From assembly GCF_021290385.1 (NCBI RefSeq), contig NZ_CP089928.1, forward strand, positions 3,924,001 through 3,988,000: a DNA stretch of 64,000 nucleotides. The letters are read 5' to 3'. Shown here one piece after another: positions 52,670 to 61,140 of the stretch. The position numbers were made by a program, and so were the translations under genes. This DNA is from Microbulbifer sp. YPW16. GTDB taxonomy: Bacteria > Pseudomonadota > Gammaproteobacteria > Pseudomonadales > Cellvibrionaceae. How positions within the stretch are numbered: the first letter of the stretch is position 1; the number at the start of each line of letters is the position of its first letter. Under the pieces are notes generated by a model, which was given only the letters and a program-made list of their open reading frames with translations, was not told the origin of the DNA and did no database searches.

Positions 52670-54766
52670 ATGAGCGAAAATAATAACTCCCAGCGTTACC
52701 GGGCATTTATCAGCTACAGCCACACCGATGAGCGCCACGCCAGGTGGCTGCAGCGTGCGCTGGAGTCTTACCGGTTGCCCCGTCACCTGGTCGGCCGCCG
52801 GACCCCGGAGGGGATTCTCCAGGCTCGCCCGGGAAAAATATTCCGTGACCGAACTGATCTTTCCGTGGGGCCGGACCTGACAGAGCACTTGCGGCAACCG
52901 CTGCTGGAGAGTCGTTACCTGCTGGTGGTGTGCTCGCCGGCAGCTGCCGCCTCCCGTTGGGTCAATGATGAAATCCTGTTTTTCAAGCGACAGCATGGTG
53001 AGGGCCGTATCCTCGCCCTGGTTGTCGATGGCGAGCCCCTTGCCTCTCTGTCGGGACGGCCCGAACAGGAGTGCCTGCCGCCGGCATTGCGATTCCGGAT
53101 AGACCGCAGCGGAAACCTTAGCGATAAGCCGGCAGAGCCCCTTGCCTCGGATATCCGGTCCCGGGGTGATGGCAAGCGCATGGCGCTCCTCAAACTGCTG
53201 GCAACCATGCTGGGGCTGGGACTGGACGAACTGGCCCGGCGCGACCACCAGCGGCGGATGCAGCTGCAGAAACTGATTTCGGCGACGGCCCTGGTCGCGG
53301 TGACGATACTGGCGGCGCTATCCTACGCCGCCATCAATGCCCGCGATATCGCCGAAAAGAGGCGCCTGGCAGCCGAGGACCTGGTTAACTTCATGCTGAC
53401 GGACCTGCGGGACCGGCTGGAGCCTATCGGCAGGCTCGATGCGCTTGACCTGGTGGGGGAGAAAGTCCTCAGTTTCTATCGCGCCCAGCGCCACAGTGCA
53501 CTGAACGCCGATGCGCTGGCCAGGCAGGCCTCTGCGATGCACCTGCTGGGAGAGATCCGCGACCTGTCCGGGGATACGGACGCAGCCATCGAATTGTTCT
53601 CCCGGGCAGCCGTTACCACCGGCGAATTGCTCGCACGGGACCCCGCCAACGCCGATCGCATCTTTGACCACGCGCAGAGCGTCTTCTGGGTAGGCTATCC
53701 CGATTACCAGCGCGGTCACTACCGAGAGGCCCAGAGGTGGTTCGACGAGTATCTCCAGCTGGCGCGGCAACTGGTCCGGCTGGAGCCTGCCAGGCCTGCA
53801 TGGCAGATGGAGCTGTTCTATGCACTCAATACCCAGGCAGTGCTGAAATTCCGGGATGCGCAGTATCGCGAGGGCCTGGAATTGTTCCAGGAGGCGGGGA
53901 CCATCCTCGCCGGTCTGCCAGATAATAATGATAACCGGGAGGCGCGGATCAATAACCTCGCCTGGATCGGTTCGGCGTATTTCATGCTGGGGGAATTCGA
54001 CTCCGCCATCGACAGCCGGCAACAAGAGCTGCGCCTGATCGATGACTGGCTGGCCCGGGAACCGGATCGCAACAACCTGCTCGATTACACCATGACCGCG
54101 CAGAACGCGCTGGTACGGCTGTATCACCGCACTGGCGATACCGTCGCGCTAACACGCTACCGTGCCCTGGCCGGGGAAACTGCCCGGGAGCTTGTGCAAC
54201 AGGATCCGGAGAACCGCGACTACCGCCTGCGCGCCTACAAGTTCCACCTGAATGATGCGCTTATCGGGCATATCGGAACCGCAGAAGCAGACCGGTTACT
54301 GGCCGATATACGTTCGCTGGCCAGGGAAATGCCGGAGCGCTTTGAGGTCCGGCAGCTGCGGTGGCAGGCCGAATTCAAGCTGGCACTTAAATATTTTGGC
54401 AGTGCCCGCCGGGACGTCCTGGTGGGCTCCGTCGGAGATTTTTCCCGATGGGCTGCAGGGCTTGATGCGACAGGCCAGCAGCGCCTGCTGGAGCCGCTCC
54501 GGGTACTTTCCGGCCTGTTGCAAGCCATGGATAGCAGTGCCGGGGCAGAAGAATGGCGAGCCGGGCTCCTCGAAGGGCAGCGGCTGCTGGCCGGCACTGA
54601 CAACCGCATGGATTTTAACCTGTACTGTGGCGAGGATTCGTTCGTGCCATTGCTCGGCCCGGGAAGGCCGACAGACTCACAAGTGATTGCAGTAGCCAGG
54701 CAGTGTATCGGCCTGGAAGCCAACCCCGAGGTACTAAACCTGTCTCAAGGAGAGAGTTATGAGTAA
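52670..54766 (+). CDS. TIR-domain protein with transmembrane helix and TPR-like region
   Basis: A 698 aa protein. The N-terminal TIR domain spans residues ~9-125: RAFISYSHTDERHARWL, the loop KIFRDRTDLSVGPDL, SRYLLVVCSPAAAASRWVNDE. Glu101 after Trp97 sits where TIR NADases keep the catalytic glutamate, so cleavage of NAD+ is plausible. A transmembrane helix follows at ~202-222, then the conserved AAEDLVNFMLTDLRDRLEPIGRLDALDLVGEKVL, and TPR-like helical repeats from ~280 to beyond 550 that could sense a partner. The product would be membrane-anchored with TIR in the cytoplasm and repeats probably in the periplasm. Its stop overlaps the next gene by 8 nt. Such TIR proteins act in bacterial immunity or signalling; the role here is inferred. 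Confidence 0.88.
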   Translation: MSENNNSQRYRAFISYSHTDERHARWLQRALESYRLPRHLVGRRTPEGILQARPGKIFRDRTDLSVGPDLTEHLRQPLLESRYLLVVCSPAAAASRWVNDEILFFKRQHGEGRILALVVDGEPLASLSGRPEQECLPPALRFRIDRSGNLSDKPAEPLASDIRSRGDGKRMALLKLLATMLGLGLDELARRDHQRRMQLQKLISATALVAVTILAALSYAAINARDIAEKRRLAAEDLVNFMLTDLRDRLEPIGRLDALDLVGEKVLSFYRAQRHSALNADALARQASAMHLLGEIRDLSGDTDAAIELFSRAAVTTGELLARDPANADRIFDHAQSVFWVGYPDYQRGHYREAQRWFDEYLQLARQLVRLEPARPAWQMELFYALNTQAVLKFRDAQYREGLELFQEAGTILAGLPDNNDNREARINNLAWIGSAYFMLGEFDSAIDSRQQELRLIDDWLAREPDRNNLLDYTMTAQNALVRLYHRTGDTVALTRYRALAGETARELVQQDPENRDYRLRAYKFHLNDALIGHIGTAEADRLLADIRSLAREMPERFEVRQLRWQAEFKLALKYFGSARRDVLVGSVGDFSRWAAGLDATGQQRLLEPLRVLSGLLQAMDSSAGAEEWRAGLLEGQRLLAGTDNRMDFNLYCGEDSFVPLLGPGRPTDSQVIAVARQCIGLEANPEVLNLSQGESYE

Positions 54767-55193
54767 TGCAAAGTTTCGCATCAACATTATCAAGAATCCC
54801 GCTTTTGATCCCGATGATCCCGCTTCCTGTGAGGTCGAGTTTGTAAAGGATCCCGGCCAGGATAGTAACCCTGCCTCCATCGACCAGGCTGGCACTATCA
54901 CCATCAGCAAAAAGAAGGGCACCGCTGTGGATATTGCCTTCCGTCTCGCCGATGATGTCTACAGTGACTACAGCTTCACAAAAGGCTCCTTCCTGGCGAG
55001 CAGTATTACCTCCAACACAAAGGGCGAGTTCTCCATCAAGAACGTAAAAAGTGGAGACCGCACCCTGGTTGTCACTGATGAAAATGATGACGGTGATACC
55101 TGGAGCTACACCCTGACCCTGTTTGATACCAGTGATGCCTCGCAGCCGCCTGTTGTACTGGATCCCATGATCAAGAACACCACGATGGCGTAA
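54759..55193 (+). CDS. Small DP-EP-like protein
   Basis: A 144 aa soluble, acidic, beta-rich protein. It resembles the DP-EP family, small proteins with an early DPDDP..EV segment, QAGTITISKKKGTAVDIAFRLAD, an alternating middle (FSIKNVKSGDRTLVVTDENDDGD) and an ending DPMIKN. No signal peptide or enzyme motif is seen. The function of the family is unknown. Its ATG lies inside the TIR stop (ATGAGTAA), with AAGGAG at 6 nt, so it is translationally coupled to the TIR gene and may be made in larger amounts. It could be a sensor, ligand or partner for the flanking proteins; this is inference. Confidence 0.8.
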   Translation: MSNAKFRINIIKNPAFDPDDPASCEVEFVKDPGQDSNPASIDQAGTITISKKKGTAVDIAFRLADDVYSDYSFTKGSFLASSITSNTKGEFSIKNVKSGDRTLVVTDENDDGDTWSYTLTLFDTSDASQPPVVLDPMIKNTTMA

Positions 55194-55216
55194 ACCATCA
55201 GTTTGCGGGCTGAATC

Positions 55217-55245
55217 CGTGCCCCGTCTTGCGGGCACGGTCTTTT
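55217..55245 (+). terminator. Hairpin with T-run between the DP-EP-like and RyR genes
   Basis: CGTGCCC and GGGCACG form a 7-bp stem with an 8-nt loop, followed by GTCTTTT. It resembles a weak intrinsic terminator 24 bp after the DP-EP-like gene and 26 bp before the RCK/RyR gene ATG. It may reduce readthrough and so set the ratio of the two parts of the cassette. Confidence 0.5.
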
Positions 55246-55270
55246 GACTGGTGACAAGAGGGCATTGGCG

Positions 55271-57163
55271 ATGAGCGTGTTTTCGCAGCGTAAACGGGTC
55301 CGCGGTTGGGCCCTGCGAAATGAATGGCTGATAGTCTCCTTTCTGGTCAGTGTGCTGTTTGTATTTGGTTACCTGGGCTACTACCAGGTCCTCAGTGGAT
55401 CCGGCCCGGGGCTGGAGCGCCACTGGGATGCCCTGTATAGCGCGATCAAGCTATTCATCTTCAATGGCCCGGATACCACCGAGGGCTGGCCGCTCTCACT
55501 GCAACTGGTGCGGATTCTGGCACCATTCCTGCTCGTTTACACGGCAATCAAGACCATCTGGTTGAGAACTGGCGAGCACCTGGCGCTGTTTCTGCTGCGA
55601 TTCCGCCCTCACCGCTATGTGATCATCTGCGGCATCGGCGAGACAGGGCTTCGCCTGGCCAGGCAGTACCTGGCCGAGAGTCCCCATGCCGTGGTGGTAA
55701 TCGACCATAACCCGGTTAATCCCAGGGTTGCGGCACTGTCCGCGCAAGGGGCTATCCCGGTGATTGGGGATGCAATGGATCCGGCAACCTTTATCCGGGC
55801 AAAAGTCACTGCGGCGCGCGAGGTCTTTGTATTTACCGGTGACGACGAGGCCAATATCGCCGTAGCCAAGGTGGTACACCGGCTGGTACGTGTGCAGGGT
55901 AAAAAGAGCGGGGGGCGAGCCGTAAGGGGCGTAAAAAAGCCGACCCCGAGGCTTCGCTGCCATATCCAGGTCAACTCCCCCGAGATCTGTGAAATCTTCC
56001 AGAACCACAGTTTTTTCAGCCTGGTGGATGAGAAACTGGAGTTGAAAATTTTTAACCGGGATATCTATATTGCCCGGAATATTTTTGATTACTGTGCTCC
56101 CGACCTTTATTACCTGCCCCGGGGAGCGGATTCCAGGAGGATGAATATACTTATCCTGGGTTTTGGCTCCCTGGCCCGTTCGCTGCTGGTGCAGTATGCA
56201 CTCACTGCTCATTACGCTGATTTTCGCAAGCCCCGTGTGGTCGTCATGTGCGAAGAGGAATGCCGAAGGGAAGTGGCGCGCTTCTACCATCGTTGCGCCA
56301 ATATTGAGCAGGTTGTCGACCTGGAGTTTATTTACCAGGACCCGGTTGCGATCAAGTTGGAGCAGTGGGGTGAGCTCATGCAGGCCGAGCAGTTTGTGGC
56401 CTGTTACTGCGCCTTGCCCCATGATGCCGATGGCATCCTCGCTGTAAGGCGCCTGAACCGCATGCGTAATGCCCTGGGAACCGACGCTGTCAATTTTGTG
56501 GTTTGCCTGAACCAGCAGTCCTGGATTGCAGACGTCGTGGACGATGATTTCCTGCCCATTTCCCGGGACAAGTCCCGCATTGACCCGGCTGAGCCGATCG
56601 AGCACTTTGAGTGCCTGGACGAAACCATCACGATTGATGTGGTGGTCAACGATGCCCTCGATCGGGTCGCAATGGCGATCCATGCGTATTATCTGGAAGG
56701 CCAGCGTAGTGCCGGGATGTCACAGAGGGATAATCCCTCGATAGTAAACTGGCAGGGACTGCCCCTTTACAAAAAACTTGCCAATCAGCGGGCAGCTTCG
56801 CACCTGGACGTAAAGCTGCGGATTGCCGGCTTCAGGCGCGTCGACGGAGCCGGCAACGGCGTACCCGGGACCGCCTTCCCCGGGGATGGGCCGATGCTGG
56901 AAACCCTAGCCCGGGTGGAGCATCAGCGCTGGGTAGCGGACAAGTTACTGGCCGGGTACAGCGTCGGGCCCGAGCGGGACGACAGCCGCTTCCTACACCC
57001 GGACCTGAAGCCGTGGGAAGCTCTGGCGGAAACGGACCGGGACAAGGACCGCGCAATCATCCGGCAGATGCCTGCATTGGTGGCGCTGCTGGGCCAGAGG
57101 CTGGAGCGAGCGACCGGGGATGCGGCGAGAAGCACTGCCCCGGCGCTGGAAACCGAACCCTAG
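55271..57163 (+). CDS. Two-TM protein with tandem RCK/TrkA-N domains and a C-terminal RyR domain
   Basis: A 630 aa membrane protein. Helix 1 spans ~17-37 and helix 2 ~77-95. Between them ALYSAIKLFIFNG lies where K+ channels have a pore loop, but no TVGYG filter is present. A first TrkA-N/RCK Rossmann domain starts at ~116 (ICGIGETGLRLARQY, with Asp145 on the second strand), and a second at ~291 (NILILGFGSLARSLL). Residues ~545-600 form an RyR domain: LARVEHQRWVADKL, GYSVGPERDD, HPDLKPWEAL, DKDRAIIRQMP. Such bacterial RyR domains have been proposed to bind nucleotide-derived ligands in conflict systems. The ATG at 55271 has AGAGGG upstream. It probably acts with the TIR gene upstream. Confidence 0.85.
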   Translation: MSVFSQRKRVRGWALRNEWLIVSFLVSVLFVFGYLGYYQVLSGSGPGLERHWDALYSAIKLFIFNGPDTTEGWPLSLQLVRILAPFLLVYTAIKTIWLRTGEHLALFLLRFRPHRYVIICGIGETGLRLARQYLAESPHAVVVIDHNPVNPRVAALSAQGAIPVIGDAMDPATFIRAKVTAAREVFVFTGDDEANIAVAKVVHRLVRVQGKKSGGRAVRGVKKPTPRLRCHIQVNSPEICEIFQNHSFFSLVDEKLELKIFNRDIYIARNIFDYCAPDLYYLPRGADSRRMNILILGFGSLARSLLVQYALTAHYADFRKPRVVVMCEEECRREVARFYHRCANIEQVVDLEFIYQDPVAIKLEQWGELMQAEQFVACYCALPHDADGILAVRRLNRMRNALGTDAVNFVVCLNQQSWIADVVDDDFLPISRDKSRIDPAEPIEHFECLDETITIDVVVNDALDRVAMAIHAYYLEGQRSAGMSQRDNPSIVNWQGLPLYKKLANQRAASHLDVKLRIAGFRRVDGAGNGVPGTAFPGDGPMLETLARVEHQRWVADKLLAGYSVGPERDDSRFLHPDLKPWEALAETDRDKDRAIIRQMPALVALLGQRLERATGDAARSTAPALETEP

Positions 57164-57182
57164 CGTTCTCCATTGGGGAATG

Positions 57183-58346
57183 CTACCGGGATACCTGGAC
57201 GTCACTGGCGATAATGCGGGTGATTGGCTTGCCAATCTCGGTGCTGTAGGTCCTCGCAAATGCTTCCGGGTTTTCACCCAGCAGTAACAGGGAAGTCGCT
57301 GCTACCTGGTCCAGGTAAAGCGTTACACCGCCGGCAAGTTCACCAGCGGCCCGAATATCCGGTCCGAGGGCGGCGATCCAGGTCTCACTGGCACCCTCAA
57401 CCCCTGTTTCCCGGAACTCCCCGAGGTTATCGAAGTAGCTGAGCACGGCGCGCCGACTGGCATGGTGCGGCCAGGCGCCGGGTGTACGGCCACGACCGTG
57501 GTCGACGGTGATTACCAGGTTGGTGTTGTCCTTGTAAGCCGGTATCGATTGCAGTGTCCGCCAGAGATCGGCCAGGAAGCTGTCGCTGCGATGGGCGGCA
57601 TTGAGGTATTGGTAATAGTCGCCATCGTGGGCAAAGTCGTCCGTTTCCCCCAGTGCCAGGTAGAGCACCCTCGGTTTGCGCTGCTGTAGGAACTCCCGGG
57701 CAAAGCCGTAGGTAAATGCATCCAGCCGCACATTGGTCCAGGGGCTCGGAGTACTGGCCTGCAGCTCATTCAGGAAGCGGGCGCGCGCGGACATGCCGGC
57801 CCAGCTGGCATCCTGGAAACCCGCATTGACATGAATGCCGCTGCGATCGCGGTTCAGGATCGCCGGGAATACTTCCCAGCTACCGAACGCAGCCACGCGG
57901 TCCCGGTAGGCCGGCCTGCTATGCAGCCACTCGAGGAAGGTATGGTTTTTGTTGGGCACGGCCCGGTTGGAACTGATCTCTGGGTCGGCACGGCCTGTCA
58001 GGATCTCATTGTAGCCCGGGTACGAAAACCACCAGGGATTCGCCACCTCCACGCGGGATTCTTTGGCCCGGTTGCCCGCCAGCAGTCCCTGCCTGGCGAT
58101 AGTGCCCCACAGGAAGGGCATCAGTTTCTGCCGCCGGCTTTCTGGCGTGTTGGCCCCGAACTGTTCCAGCAAAAGTTCCCGGTGTTCAGTGAACTGTTCA
58201 TTATCCATCAGTGCCGGGTCGTAGCCGGAGAAAACCTCCTGCCAGCGCAGTCCGTCAATTGTGACGAGCACCAGGTTGTCTGCGGCCTGGACCCTGGCGG
58301 CCAATGCCAGTATGACAATGATCAGGGATACTTTTGATTTACACAT
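57183..58346 (-). CDS. Exported alkaline-phosphatase-fold protein
   Basis: A 387 aa exported metalloenzyme of the alkaline phosphatase superfamily. A signal peptide (residues ~1-21, ARVQA) is followed by LVTIDGLRWQEVFSGYD with the first metal-binding Asp. The NPWWFSYPGYNEILTG segment occupies the nucleophile-loop region, with LALGETDDFAHDGDY (Asp and His) and LVITVDHGRGRTPGAW (Asp and His) further on. This form resembles proteins often annotated as phosphoglyceromutase or sulfatase-like, common in Bacteroidetes and marine gammaproteobacteria. The ATG at 58346 starts the signal peptide. It follows the TonB receptor gene by 61 bp on the same strand, so the receptor may import what it releases. 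Confidence 0.83.
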   Translation of the reverse strand: MCKSKVSLIIVILALAARVQAADNLVLVTIDGLRWQEVFSGYDPALMDNEQFTEHRELLLEQFGANTPESRRQKLMPFLWGTIARQGLLAGNRAKESRVEVANPWWFSYPGYNEILTGRADPEISSNRAVPNKNHTFLEWLHSRPAYRDRVAAFGSWEVFPAILNRDRSGIHVNAGFQDASWAGMSARARFLNELQASTPSPWTNVRLDAFTYGFAREFLQQRKPRVLYLALGETDDFAHDGDYYQYLNAAHRSDSFLADLWRTLQSIPAYKDNTNLVITVDHGRGRTPGAWPHHASRRAVLSYFDNLGEFRETGVEGASETWIAALGPDIRAAGELAGGVTLYLDQVAATSLLLLGENPEAFARTYSTEIGKPITRIIASDVQVSR

Positions 58347-58407
58347 TGTACTCTCTGCTATGGGGCGGACCGACATGGGCCGGCCCGCCAATTGCTGCAA
58401 TAAGCGG

Positions 58408-60768
58408 TCAGAAATCCACGGTGGCGGAGAGTGAGGCGGTGCGGGGTGCCCCGATCCAGGCGCCGCCGGAGACCACGGTGCCGAGGTAGTCCTCGTCCGT
58501 CAGGTTATTGACCACCAGGTTGAGGCTGATCCCCTGCAGTGCCGGGCTGACGTCCGCCAGGTTGAGGCCCAGGTAGGCGTCGGCCACGACGTAGGACTCC
58601 GCCTCCCAGGTGTTTGCCAGGTCCACGTAGCGGTCGCCGGTGAGTTTGGCTGACAGGCCGCCGTAGAGCAGCGATGAACGCCAGTCCAGCCCGGCTACGA
58701 ACAGCTGGTCGGCAATGCCCACTGCATTATTGCCCGGTACCAGTCCCTGGGCAGCGTCCACAGCGGCATCACCGGTACCGATATAGCTGGCATCAAGGAA
58801 TGTGTAGGAAGCGTAGAGATTGAGGCCCGGGTTCAGGTCATAGTCCAGCAGCAGTTCCAGGCCATCGGACTCGATACCGCCGGCATTGAAGTAGGAGCCG
58901 TTGGTACCGATCAGGTAGTTGGGGCCCGCCGCGGTGTTGTTGTCCAGGAAGATGATGCGGTTATCGAACTCATTGCGGAACAGGGTGGCAGTGGCGGCCA
59001 GCGCTTCGCCCGTGTACCGCAGGCCCAGTTCGATGGTCTCGGAAGTTTCCGGGTCGAGGTTGTCCAGGTTGGATTCGGGCCGTTCCAGGACACTGTCACC
59101 GATGGCCTTGAAGTTTTCGGCATAGCCGGCAAATACCTCGGTGCCATCCATGGGAGCTTCCCAGACCAGGCCGGCCGACAGCAGTACATCGGAATCGGAC
59201 TCGAGGTCTGCGTCCAGGCTCTCGGAGAACAGGTCCTCGCGCTCCACGTCGACCAGGAACTGCTTGGCGCCGAGGCTCAGGGTGACGCTGTCGATTGTCA
59301 GGGCATCCTGCAGGTACCACTTGTTGGTCTGCTGCGGATAGCTGCGGCGATACTGCTCCCAGTAGGGGGTACCGTCGAACTCCGGGCCACTGGTGGCATC
59401 GGTGATCCGGTGCCAGTCCCGGTGTTCGTCACGGGTGGCGTCCTCGTACCAGAAGCCACCGCGGAACTCATTTTGCAGGCCGGCAATTTCACCGTTGTGG
59501 GCGAAGTCGAGGCTGAAGCCGCTGCGCTCCTTTTCATAGTGCGTATGACGGTAGGACATCACCGGGATGGCACCGGCCTCATAACATGCCGGGTCGTACT
59601 GTGCGCCGGCCTGGCCATAGATGGTGACAATATTGGAAGTGCAGCCTTCGATCGGTGCCAGCGCATTGCCGCCGGCGTCCACATAGAAAAACTGGCCGGC
59701 ACTGCGACCGGTCATGGCGGTGGTGCCACCGAGGAACTCGGACTGGCCGCTGTCGCCGTCATCGGTGACATCCACCAGGTAGGGCGGTACCCAGTCGCCA
59801 CGCCCATCATTAGTGTGGTAGTAGACACTGCCTTTCAGGTTGAGGCTCTCTGCCAGGTCCAGGTCGAACTGCGCATAGCCGAGCAGGTTCTCCCGCAGTG
59901 TGGACCAGCCGCGACGGTATAGCTGGTCGATATAGGGCACACCGCTCCATTCACTGCTGAGGAAGTCATTTTCCGGGAACTGCTCGAACTGGGCGGCGGA
60001 ATAGATACGCTGGTAGTTATCCTCGTGAATGTCATCGTAGGAAACATAACCCGAGAGGGTGCCAGCCGGGACTGTGGTTACCACCTTGGCCGCGACATGC
60101 TCGCGTTCGTTTTCGGCGGTCTCGGTAATCCAGTCGGTTGCCTCCTGGTTTGAGTAGGAGATCCAGGCCCGGGTGCTGCCTTCTGCAAAGCTGCCGGTGT
60201 CATAGCGGAGGTAGTAGCGCTGAGCATCGAACTCGCCGCCGGACATCTCGACGCGCATACGGCGATCTTCGGTGGGGTCATCGGTGCGATAGTTGATGGT
60301 GCCGCCCAGGGCCTCGTTGGAACGGGAGGCAATGTCCGCAGTACCCTGGGACACGGCGACACCGCCGATATTGGCCGGGTCAATAAAGCGGTTGGCCTTG
60401 GAACCCCCGCCATAGTTGGAACCGCCGTTGGGGATGCCGTCGATGGTGGTGCCGATCTGCTGCTCATCCAGGCTGGTGGTGAAGCCGCGCACAGAGATAT
60501 TGGTTGACCAGTCGTCAAAGCCGTAAGTATCCCCCTCGTTGACGGATACCCCGGGCAGGTTGTCGATCAGGGCGTTGACGCTGGTTATCGTAGACTGCTG
60601 TTTGCGCATCGCATCGGTAACAGCACTGCTGTTGAACGTCTCGCCGCTACCGAGTACTACCACTTCCTCGATATTTTCACTGCTGTTGTCCTGTGCAACG
60701 GTGCCAGCTGAAGCCATGGCGGTAACCATGGAGATAGCTGTGGAAAGTAATCTTTTTGAACTGTTCAT
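58408..60768 (-). CDS. TonB-dependent receptor
   Basis: A 786 aa outer-membrane receptor that takes up a ligand using TonB energy. The signal peptide runs to about residue 25 (TVAQDN). A TonB-box-like EEVVVLGSG follows near 34-42, then the plug domain with NALIDNLPGVSVNEGDTYGFDDWSTNISVRGFTTSLD and NRFIDPANIGGVAVSQGTADI. The rest is a 22-strand barrel ending SLSATVDF with a C-terminal Phe. The ATG at 60768 abuts AAAGGA, so the functional ribosome-binding site is probably GAGGGAA a little further upstream. It is co-oriented with the phosphatase gene, suggesting a shared substrate. No siderophore genes are adjacent. Confidence 0.93.
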   Translation of the reverse strand: MNSSKRLLSTAISMVTAMASAGTVAQDNSSENIEEVVVLGSGETFNSSAVTDAMRKQQSTITSVNALIDNLPGVSVNEGDTYGFDDWSTNISVRGFTTSLDEQQIGTTIDGIPNGGSNYGGGSKANRFIDPANIGGVAVSQGTADIASRSNEALGGTINYRTDDPTEDRRMRVEMSGGEFDAQRYYLRYDTGSFAEGSTRAWISYSNQEATDWITETAENEREHVAAKVVTTVPAGTLSGYVSYDDIHEDNYQRIYSAAQFEQFPENDFLSSEWSGVPYIDQLYRRGWSTLRENLLGYAQFDLDLAESLNLKGSVYYHTNDGRGDWVPPYLVDVTDDGDSGQSEFLGGTTAMTGRSAGQFFYVDAGGNALAPIEGCTSNIVTIYGQAGAQYDPACYEAGAIPVMSYRHTHYEKERSGFSLDFAHNGEIAGLQNEFRGGFWYEDATRDEHRDWHRITDATSGPEFDGTPYWEQYRRSYPQQTNKWYLQDALTIDSVTLSLGAKQFLVDVEREDLFSESLDADLESDSDVLLSAGLVWEAPMDGTEVFAGYAENFKAIGDSVLERPESNLDNLDPETSETIELGLRYTGEALAATATLFRNEFDNRIIFLDNNTAAGPNYLIGTNGSYFNAGGIESDGLELLLDYDLNPGLNLYASYTFLDASYIGTGDAAVDAAQGLVPGNNAVGIADQLFVAGLDWRSSLLYGGLSAKLTGDRYVDLANTWEAESYVVADAYLGLNLADVSPALQGISLNLVVNNLTDEDYLGTVVSGGAWIGAPRTASLSATVDF

Positions 60769-61140
60769 TCCTTTGTTCCCTCTTTAACAGGTGGTTATTC
60801 AACCCGGCCACTTCGTTGTTGCCATCCATCGGGCAGTAGCGCTCGTCGGCGCTTCATCTCCGCGGCTCTTGTCTGGCGCGGCTACAATGGCGCCACCTGA
60901 TGAATCGGGATTTACAGGAGTATGAAATTAATCTTGCTGAAATGTTATAGGGTCCGGTTAACCGGTTGTTGCAGGTCGTGTTGTCCTGAAAAAGTGAACA
61001 ACTTGTAGTGGCATCAGAGCTTCGAAAGAAAAAAGGCCGCTGCGTGAGCGGCCCAACAGGTGGGGGAGGGAGTTACTTCAGAGAGTTCTTTTTACAGTAG
61101 CTTTCCGCCCAAGGGTGTGGTGCGGAAAGGAGCGTTGATA
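60769..61140. other. 372-bp intergenic region upstream of the TonB receptor
   Basis: This region holds the receptor's promoter area and no recognisable gene. A perfect 12-bp palindrome CCGGTTAACCGG is at 60954-60965, and a minus-strand terminator is at 61029-61053. A 28-codon open frame at 60922 (two CC pairs) starts too close to AGGAG to be convincing. It is less GC-rich than the rest. Confidence 0.45.
61029..61053 (-). terminator. Rho-independent terminator facing the minus strand
   Basis: GGCCGCT and AGCGGCC pair around a 5-nt loop; on the minus strand they are followed by six T. This is a strong intrinsic terminator for a minus-strand transcript arriving from above 61053. The nearest certain minus-strand gene, the YugP-like peptidase, ends at 61440, so its 3' untranslated region would be about 390 nt unless something shorter lies between. 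Confidence 0.8.

Noticed and set aside
55496..56683. 395-codon minus-strand frame antisense to the RCK-RyR gene
   Set aside because: Shadow without start signals or domains.
60922..61008. 28-codon frame with CC pairs and AGGAG upstream
   Set aside because: The SD lies only 1-2 nt from the ATG, and the peptide has no further support.
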